DNA from: Rehmannia glutinosa
Taxonomy: Eukaryota; Streptophyta; Magnoliopsida; Lamiales; Orobanchaceae
Assembly: GCA_016081115.2 (NCBI GenBank)
Contig: CM071932.1
Span: 61,876,267 to 61,940,266 of the forward strand
Reading direction: 5' to 3'
Length of the DNA stretch: 64,000 nt
The notes under the pieces are model-generated. The model saw only the letters and a list, made by a program, of their open reading frames with translations. It was not told where the DNA came from and did no database searches. Positions within the stretch are counted from its first letter, which is position 1; every line of letters begins with the position of its first letter. Made by a program: the position numbers and the translations under genes. Below are positions 56,857-64,000 of the stretch, in pieces.

Positions 56857-59335
56857 TAGGTGTGTTCATCGAATCGAATTCAGTTCTTCGACTTCCTCGA
56901 ATCGAATTTAATCGAATGAACATATTAAACCTCAATTCAAATTCGATCCCAACTCGATTAAATTTGAACCGAATTTAAGCGAATTGGATTTCTCGATTCA
57001 ATCGAATTTGAGTCAATCCAAAAATCCAAATTCATCGATAAATTGAACAAGGTTGATTCGAACATAATATTTTGGGACCATACACAATAAAATTCTAGAT
57101 TTCTTTTTTCAACATATATTATATATACTAATAACATGTATCAAGATTAGCTTGCAACATGTATCTTGCACAAGTGATACTTTGTCCATTAGATAAGGAA
57201 TTTGAGAAATATGAGCAGGACTTTTACTAAGAACAATATATATTCTTTTAAGGCATTATGAGCTCAAGTGTCTTCAATTGCTTTGAAGTGATAATTCCAC
57301 ATGTAATTGAGAAAAAAGCAGAGACATTAAAAATACTAAGAGAACATCTTATAAATTGTATGGGCACAATACCAAACAAAAAGCAACTAGTTTGAGCCAA
57401 TGTCATTAAGAGCATGCCCAAGTTACATGAAGTCGAAACCACAAAATGATATTAAACATCAACAACGGTTGAATCGGGATTGGTGTTTGATTTCTACAAT
57501 TAAGCCAAAAAAAAGTTAATATGAAAACATGTTTGGTAAATAATATTCTATAAGAAACGAGATGCATCACTAAGGATAAGGAGTTCAAATTAAAGAAGAT
57601 AGAGATTACCTTGTTCAAATTTTTCAAGATCCTCAATGCGTTCTTCCACTTCAACTTGAAATACATCCGATCGGGAGCAATCTTGAGAACATATTAAAGC
57701 TGCACTATTTTAGGAGTTAAAGAACTCCTAAATGAATCAAGTACTCTCCCACAATGCTAAAGATAGATTCGAAGCAATTGTAGAGATTGGAATAACTAAA
57801 ACATCACGAGCAATCAACTATAATATCGAAATCTTGGACTTCTAGCCTCCACCAATCTAAAACACTAAAGTTCTCACTATCATAGTCCTCCTCTTCATCA
57901 TCTTCCGCGGTCAAATATCTATCCAACTCAAATTTAAGATTTTTGGAACCCGAATCGCTTTTCTTCTTTTAACTCAGCCTTGTATTTTTCTTTTTTAGTT
58001 TGTTCATTGGCTCACTATCATTGTTGCACAAGTTTAACTCGATTGGAATTGAACCAATGTCGATAGAACATGACGAAGATCCACCAATAAGTGTGCAATG
58101 AAGTCTTTTATACTCGTTAAACGACTCATAAATCACACTCTTTACTTTTTTTTTAGGACAATCTCCCCCTTCTTCTTGTACCATACATATTAGAGATAAT
58201 TATGTCAACATACTCAAATTTGTTTCTAAGATCAAGAACATAAGCAATAAAAACCAACAAGTTAAATTTTTCAGACACCCCAAGACTTGTCAAATTTCTT
58301 CTTCATTTGTGATGCCATGTTTCAGTTTCTCATCTTCACATGAAATATATTCTTTCAAAATCCCATGAATGCAAGAAATATCATCTAAGAAAGTATTTGA
58401 TGTAATGTACTTCGTGTCAAAACCTTCAAAGTAAGTCGATAAAAATGTCGAAGGAAAATAACCAATACTCTAACATTCCCAAAATCCCAATAAGTTGGAA
58501 CCCTGGTTTAGAGCCATGATTTTCAAGATCATCCCCAAAAACATGAATCCTCCATATCTAACCTATCAAATGCCCTTTCATACTTTTCTCGCACGCTCAA
58601 CATCAAAAATAGGTTGAATTCCATCGAGTGGGAAAATCCAAGCCACGTGATTTCGTGATCACATTTTCTATATCGGCAAATCCCATGAACCTTTTAATCT
58701 AGTTGGTGATTGTCTTACATATCAATTGATACTCTAACACTTTCAACCCACCCCCAAGATCCTTAAGCCCGTCTTGGACAATTAAGTTCAAAATATGAGC
58801 AACACACCTAATATGTGTCCATTTACCTTGTAACACACACTTTTGCCCCCAATTTACAAATTTTCTTCTTAAATATTTAATTGCCACATCATTTGAACTT
58901 GCATTATCAACGAATCGTGAAGACATTTTGTAAACTCCAATCAACCAAGTACATTTCAATAGCATTCCCAATGTCTTGACCCCTGGGCTTATTTCGACCG
59001 AGGACAAAAATTTAACACCTTTTTCGCAATTTCCAATCAATGTCAATAAAGTGAGCGGAGACACATATAATTAATTCTTTGCACCGATGTCCGGTGTTTG
59101 TGGTTAAACAAATTCTGTTAGAATTATTTTTGATTTGAGCCTTAACTTTCGACCTTTCATCAATAAACAATTGATACCAATCTCTTGTTATCGTACTTCT
59201 ACTTGGAAGCAAAAGTGAAGGCTGGCACACTCGCATACATTGTTTAAAACCAGCATTTTCAACGAACTTAAATGAAAGCTCGTCTATTATTATCATTTTC
59301 CCTTCCCCTTTTTTTCTTTTTTAGCGAGAGGTTAT
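56857..59335 (-). mobile_element. hAT transposon, partial
   Basis: The left end, TAGGTGTGTTCATCGA at 56,857, resembles hAT inverted-repeat ends. It is followed by TCGAATCGAATT-type subterminal repeats up to about 57,070. The other end was not found. The transposase gene lies at 57,650-59,296. It is nested within the MuDR element and abuts gypsy sequence near 59,340. Confidence 0.65.
57650..59296 (-). pseudogene. hAT transposase (Ac-like), frameshifted
   Basis: hAT transposases excise and insert DNA through an RNase H-like fold with an inserted helical domain. From 59,296: MIIIDELSFKFVENAGFKQC, SRSTITRDWYQLF and the CLTT region. Then 58,699-59,064 has VDNASSNDVAIKYLRR and HIRCVAHILNLIVQDGL, the conserved central hAT blocks. 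Towards the end, decayed pieces of the dimerisation region (LDWW type, then the A-S-E-S segment and VQ-L-C) lie at 57,670-57,890. The N-terminal BED zinc finger is missing beyond 59,300. Many shifts and stops; inactive. Confidence 0.8.
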
Positions 59336-59369
59336 AACACTCTCTCGCGCTCTTCTGATCTCCTTGCAC

Positions 59370-59822
59370 CTCCCTATTCCTACAGTTGGAAATTTCAATT
59401 TCAAATGGCATGTGGATACAATTGCCTGGAATTGATTTGAACATGACCTCCCAAGATCACATTGTAAGAGAACGGAGCATCCACCACCAGATATTTAATC
59501 ATAATCATCTTCCTACAGGGCGAAACACCAAGTGAGGTAGGGAGATCTACAGTCCCCAGAGATATCACTTCGCTACCACCAAACCCGGTTAATGGCGTAT
59601 CTCACGAGGTGTAGGGTCACCACATCTAACTCTATTTTCCACAAGACTTGCAAGAAAATAACATTTCTTTGAACTCCGATTATCTATTAGCGTCTTTTGG
59701 ACAACAAAGTTAAGAATATCCATCGTGATTACCATAGGATCATTTTGACCTATTTCAATTCCAACAAGGTCACGATTGCCAAAATTGATGGGATTAGCTT
59801 CTTGAATGTTTAATGTATCCAT
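59370..59822 (-). pseudogene. G2 aspartic protease region
   Basis: The frame at 59,589-59,822 reads DLVGIEIGQNDPMVITMDIL, then TLIDNRSSKKCYF, where the catalytic DNGSS-type motif reads DNRSS. The following region (GFGGSEVISLGTVDLP, 59,500-59,590) continues the retropepsin-like fold in another frame. The Gly to Arg change beside the catalytic Asp would disable it. Confidence 0.7.
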
Positions 59823-59985
59823 AGTTCATTTGGGATCTGGGGGCATGAGCTAGGACCCGCATATGTTTCCTCCTAGCACTTTGTGAATCTCCCGGAAGGT
59901 CTTCCAACTATCATTTGTATCATCCCCTTCAAGAAAAATTATCATTCGCTTTACCCCTCCTAGCATGAGATTGCTCGGGGGATGC

Positions 59986-61333
59986 TTAGTTCACTCGGAG
60001 TAAAGGGAAACGGGCTTTATATCGCCGAGATTTATGCCTTGGTGGGGAACCGGGTCTTCTGGCGGGCTCGTCACTACTGAAACGATTGTCTTCACCATCC
60101 TCTCCCTTTCTCCTTACAAATTTTTTAAGTACCCTTCTTTGAATAAGTCTCTTTATTTCATCCTCCAATTGAAAGCATTCTTCTGTGTCATGTCCATGAT
60201 CTTTATGGAAGTAACAATATTTATTTTCATCCATTTTTCCTGGGTAGCTCTCATTTTCTTTGGCCACTTTAACATATTTTTTCCTTCAATTTACATGAGT
60301 GCATGGACACGGGGAGCATTCAACGGAGTATACCTGGTGAATCTTTCTGCTCGCTGGCGATCCTAATCTCGACCTCGCTCGAGGTCTTTTTCAGACCTGA
60401 AACGAGGTCTCTCTCTAGGATTTGTTTTGTGTCGCGGCTCTATGTTTGACCACTCATGGTCTTTTATCGCATTCATCTCTTCTTCCTGGATGTACCTCTG
60501 AGTCATTTCCATCAACTTCTCTTTATCCCGAGGGGGATCACGCGCGAGGGCTGATGCCAATGGCCCTTTCTTCAATCCATGGACCAATAGGTTTGTCATC
60601 ATATCAATTCTAACGTATTTGACCTCAAGATATTCGTCATTGAATCTATTGATGAAGTCCCATAGAGGTTCTCCTATAGCTTGCCTAATGGTGAAGAGAT
60701 GCAGGCGAGGAAGGTCTCTAGCTAGCCGCTCGGCTCGCAAATTGGTACAAAAATTTCCTCGATAATTTTTTGTATGATACCACAGTTCCCATAGGGATCC
60801 CCATGAACCGCTCATGTGCCTTCTCCTTTAAGGTGGTAATGAATACTCTCGCATTCATGGCGTCTGACTGCCCATAAAGTTGCATCACATGATCAAACAA
60901 TGTTAGGTTCTCTTGTTGATCTTTATTTCCATTGTATTTTGGGAGGTCGGATAGCTTGAAACTTGCGGTGACTACTTTTGCTAGGATTTCTGGAGAGAAG
61001 GGGATCCTCTCTTTTGCAGAGCGGATGTTACGCCCCCCCTTCGCCTCAGATTGTCCAGCTCTGAGTAGCTTGCTCGTTCTGGTCGTTGAGCTTGCTAATA
61101 TCAGCTACCTTATTTAATGGCTCAACCAACAATAGTTTTGGTTGCTTCACGGCAAGAGCCGCTCGACTGGCCATCTCCTTCTCTTCTTCTCGCCTGTCCC
61201 TTACTCTAGCCACTTCTCCTTCCTTAAGTGACTCCCTTGGGGGTGAAGCCATGGGAGCCTTTCCCTTCCTTTCTCTTTCCTCCATCATTCTCTGCACTAT
61301 TTTCTCAAGTTCACTGGTTCGCATGGTAACCAC
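59986..61333 (-). pseudogene. G2 gag (three open blocks)
   Basis: The start MVTMRTSELEKIVQRMMEER at 61,333 lies 84 bases after the primer site. The second block (60,718-60,900) has YGQSDAMNARVFITTLKEKA. The third (60,363-60,815) has LPRLHLFTIRQAIGEPLWDF and INRFNDEYLEVK, the core of Tat gag. The fourth (59,986-60,267) has the knuckle-like CYFHKDHGHDTEEC and a basic tail. Fewer frame breaks per kilobase than in the copia elements. Confidence 0.8.
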
Positions 61334-61416
61334 AAGATCTTGACCTCTTTTACTCTTGTACTATTTTCTTTCGTTTTCTTTGGTGTTTCCTCCATTGTTT
61401 AGTTCGACCTAGAAAT

Positions 61417-61435
61417 TTCCCACAGACGGTGACAA
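61417..61435 (-). other. G2 primer binding site
   Basis: The minus strand reads TGTCACCGTCTGTGGGAA, close to the TGGCGCCGTCTGTGGGAA leader common to Tat elements (two changes). Confidence 0.7.
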
Positions 61436-61960
61436 CTGGTTTGGGTGTAATAGTTAGATGTACCTAGGGTCAAGATGCTTCGTTATGAGCCTTGGTACTT
61501 TGTTTGAGGGACCTGTAATAAATGTTAGGCTAGCCGGGTGGACCCCAGGCTAAAGCCCTCTGATGATAAAGTCAGATACAGGTGGTTAAGCCAAAAATGA
61601 ACTAAAGAGCGATGTGATAACGTAATTATGAGATACCTGATTTGAATCCATAGATTTGGTCTTGATAGGCCGTACGATCCGTACAGGCTACTTCCATGTG
61701 TCAGTGTCTCCTTTGTCTTATGGTCATATCAAGGAAGAGATCTACGTGTCGGTTATTTAAGGCCCTCGGTTTTGGCTCACCTCGCTATGGGTTGCATCGC
61801 CTCGAACCATGAGCTATTTAGCTGGAAAAGTGGTTCGTGTCAGACTTTGAAGACCCTCGAACTTAGCTGGCCTCGTTCAGGGTCGCACCTCCTCGGTCAT
61901 TAGTCCCTTTTTAGGTTACTTACGAGAGCAATAAGGTAGAAATAGCATTTAGGTATATCA
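61436..61960 (-). repeat. G2 5' LTR (probable, incomplete)
   Basis: Follows the primer site and contains the CTTTATCATCAGAGGG-type words seen near the ends of Tat LTRs. The outer terminus was not located. Confidence 0.5.
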
Positions 61961-62451
61961 CACTCTATACATTATATCTAACAATATCAAATTATATAAA
62001 AAATCTAACGAAGTTGGCAAAAATCTAACAAAGTTGGTTAATTTTAACATTTTTCAAATAAAATGATATCAATTCAATGAATAATGAAAATACTATGAAA
62101 ACTAACCTTTATCCATAACTTTCGGCACAATAGAGATGTTTTCGATCCAATCCAAAAAGCTATCGAAGCCCCTTTTGCATCACCCACCAAGAAAAAAAAA
62201 AATTGGGATTTTTGTGTGGGCGTTCTCGCTCTAACAAGGCTAATTGTTGCTCAAATACCTAGATTCGATACATAAGTAGGTCGATTCTTGTTTCTCTTCC
62301 TTTAAAGCTTGTTGATTTGTGAGTTTTGGAGGTTCTAGGGTTTAGGAACACTCTTCTCCTTCTTTGTTCCCGCTGAAATGAACTTTTTTTTCCTTATTTT
62401 CTTTTTTTAAGGGGTATTTTGTTCTTTTTGGTAGAGAAAAAGGGGTAAAAA
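61961..62451. other. Interior of MuDR element, right side
   Basis: AT-rich sequence between the gypsy piece and the right inverted repeat. No coding sequence recognised; probably the former 5' region of the MuDR element. Confidence 0.45.
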
Positions 62452-62521
62452 CCTTATTTTAATAACATGGGGCAAAAATCAAGACTACCCCTAGGTGGAG
62501 GGGTATTTTATCGAAGTTTCC

Positions 62522-62530
62522 TAAGAATAT
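62522..62530. other. Target site duplication of MuDR-like element (right)
   Basis: TAAGAATAT, directly after the inverted repeat end. Confidence 0.75.
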
Positions 62531-63600
62531 CCACAATGATAGGTGCGTCCTCCAATGCCACATCCATAAGATATGAACTTAAACTCTCCTACTGATTCTA
62601 CTATCCACAGGGCCTAAAATGAGTCCCACTATCAAATCATATTTGTAATATTTATTTTTATATTTGTTAATTTTCAATAAAATAACTTATGTAATTATAT
62701 GTAATTTTCATAATTATATTAGACTTTTAAAAAACATTTAAGGCCGATAAATTATTCATTAAAATAAAGAGAAATACAACAATACAATACTTTAAAAGCA
62801 TTTATTGAGGAACAACAAATACGGAAAGCATCACAATAATAATAATAAAAAGCTAGTCTTTTGCCGTGGAATGCGGGAGTGTGTTGCGTCAAGTCACATA
62901 AACCGCATCCATATAAGAGTTACAATGTTAATGAATATAAAAACGTACAATACAAGCTTTAAACAAATCAAGTTAAATCATTACATTTCAAAATTATAAA
63001 TTTCAATATTTCTTTGTACACAACATTATTTGTCTATTTAATTTTATTTTATCATCGTTACAACCTAATATTTTCAAACTCTTACAATATATGACACGTG
63101 AAAACAACATATGATTGACCATGACTGAAAATTGGGTTCTTTATAGATGGTTTTACTTTCTGATATTTGTTTTGGGATATTTTATTTCTTGAATAATTTA
63201 GTGTTCAATGGTGTAGTAATTTTGTATTTTAATATTATTTTATACTTTTAATTACGGATTCACTATCCTTCTTTACGGTAATTCAACTTAGTTTTTGAGA
63301 AGATAATATATTATTATTCATTTTAATAAAGCATAACATCAACATGAATATTAAATTTTCCTTATTGTCAATATTTATATGTTATACTTTTGAGTGTTTT
63401 GTATATCGGAATACTATAAGTACACATCGATGATCCATCGTAAATTATAAATCCAACAACATTATATTTACATAATTCTCGGCATAAATTATTCAAACTT
63501 TGTATAGCTATCAACATGCGTGTATAGCGGAATTTAGTGGATTTTAGGAGATTTCAAAATTGGTAGTTCTTATGGCATTAAATCACTTTACAAGTCTTAT
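62531..63600. other. AT-rich intergenic sequence
   Basis: Very AT-rich; no gene or known repeat boundary recognised. Confidence 0.6.
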
Positions 63601-63604
63601 TTTT

Positions 63605-64000
63605 GATTATTGCTTATTTAGTATAATTTTATTGCATATATAATATGAATTTATTATCGGCCAGATTGGTGAATTTTTGTATTTTTTTGTTTTGTCCAAA
63701 TATCAATGTCTCTGTTTTTTCATAGCTATTGCATGGTTAATTTTTATTATTACTTACTTGGCATGCATTTGTTGCATATTTAATATAGTTTTGGTGTATT
63801 TTATCTATTGTGTATTTTCTTTAGGGTATTGCTTATTTAGTATGATTTTGGTGCATTTTTCAAACATTGAATAGTTATTTTTGGTTAATGCTTATTTAGT
63901 ATGTGTTTGTTGCATTTTTAATATGACTTATGTGTGTTTCCAACCAATTTGCTTTTATGTTATTAAATCATTGGTTAATGCTTATTTATTATGCATCTAT
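63605..64000. repeat. Degenerate interspersed repeat at right edge
   Basis: At least five spaced copies of TGCTTATTTAGTATG followed by TTTGTTGCATTTTTAATATG-like words (about 63,613, 63,750, 63,828, 63,887, 63,977), running off the window. Confidence 0.65.

Larger units (their letters stand above)
59340..61960 (-). mobile_element. G2: Ty3/gypsy (Tat-like) fragment
   Basis: Minus-strand LTR/leader sequence, primer site, gag and protease; pol is absent. The gag CCHC-type motif YCYFHKDHGHDTEEC and the leader PBS are typical of Tat-group elements by family knowledge. It has invaded the hAT/MuDR interior; both outer limits are approximate. Confidence 0.75.
55912..62521 (-). mobile_element. Mutator-like (MuDR) transposon, invaded by hAT and gypsy sequences
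   Basis: Terminal inverted repeats of about 65 bases (about 55,916-55,985 and 62,452-62,521) share GATAAAATACCCCTCCACCT and GTTATTAAAA. Nine-base TAAGAATAT repeats flank them, with four extra bases on the left. Inside, at the left, is the C-terminal SWIM-finger part of a MuDR transposase on the minus strand. The DDE part of the transposase is missing, and the interior carries a hAT transposase gene and a gypsy gag-protease. Total 6.6 kb. Confidence 0.8.

Overview
This is a nuclear window from a flowering plant, probably a eudicot. The evidence is Ty1/copia and Ty3/gypsy LTR retrotransposons with plant tRNA primer sites, MuDR-like and hAT-like DNA transposons, a plant-type CRAL-TRIO (Sec14) exon, and a five-exon AE7-like (MIP18 family) gene on the minus strand. 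There are no bacterial operons, CRISPR arrays or rRNA genes. About 45 kb of the 64 kb is recognisable mobile DNA, most of it nested.

Positions 1-25,530 are a stack of insertions. The oldest layer is a Ty3/gypsy gag fragment (G1, minus, 23,623-25,267). A Tork/Tnt1-like copia element (C, minus) sits in it. C is itself a partial tandem: a remnant of reverse transcriptase and RNase H, one shared LTR (14,149-14,769), then the gag to integrase of a second copy. C was hit twice by another copia family: by A (plus, 8,816-11,796, 3' half only) and by B (plus, 15,407-23,473, target duplication ACTAT). A was then hit by E1 (minus, 1-8,815, running off the left edge), a large SIRE-like copia element.

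Positions 25,531-39,547 are E2, a complete 14.0 kb sister of E1. It has two 1.55 kb LTRs, a CAAAT target duplication, a primer site, a polypurine tract and an unusually long stretch downstream of pol (27,099-32,440) with decayed env-like/accessory coding sequence. A solo LTR of the A/B family (D, 39,809-41,173, duplication CATCT) follows.

Positions 41,179-53,610 hold the low-copy part. First come 8 kb with no recognisable gene, then the last exon of a Sec14-like gene (49,426-49,669), then the AE7-like gene (50,756-53,125). The first intron of the AE7-like gene has all the hallmarks of a minor-spliceosome (U12) AT-AC intron. Both host genes carry one small frameshift in the last exon.

Positions 53,614-55,805 are a foldback element with AT-rich repeat arms and tRNA-Gly-like relics at its centre. 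Positions 55,912-62,521 are a MuDR-like transposon with 9-bp target duplications, carrying a SWIM-finger transposase remnant and invaded by a hAT transposase gene and a Tat-like gypsy gag-protease. The rest, to 64,000, is AT-rich DNA with a degenerate repeat.

Almost every retroelement reading frame is broken by 1-5 base indels. Several of these sit at CG or CAG/CTG sites while AT-rich stretches between the same copies are identical. Real decay and residual assembly error are therefore hard to separate. I found no convincing new multi-gene system; the most interesting items are the E2 accessory region, the tRNA-bearing foldback, the U12 intron and the unassigned 41-49 kb block.
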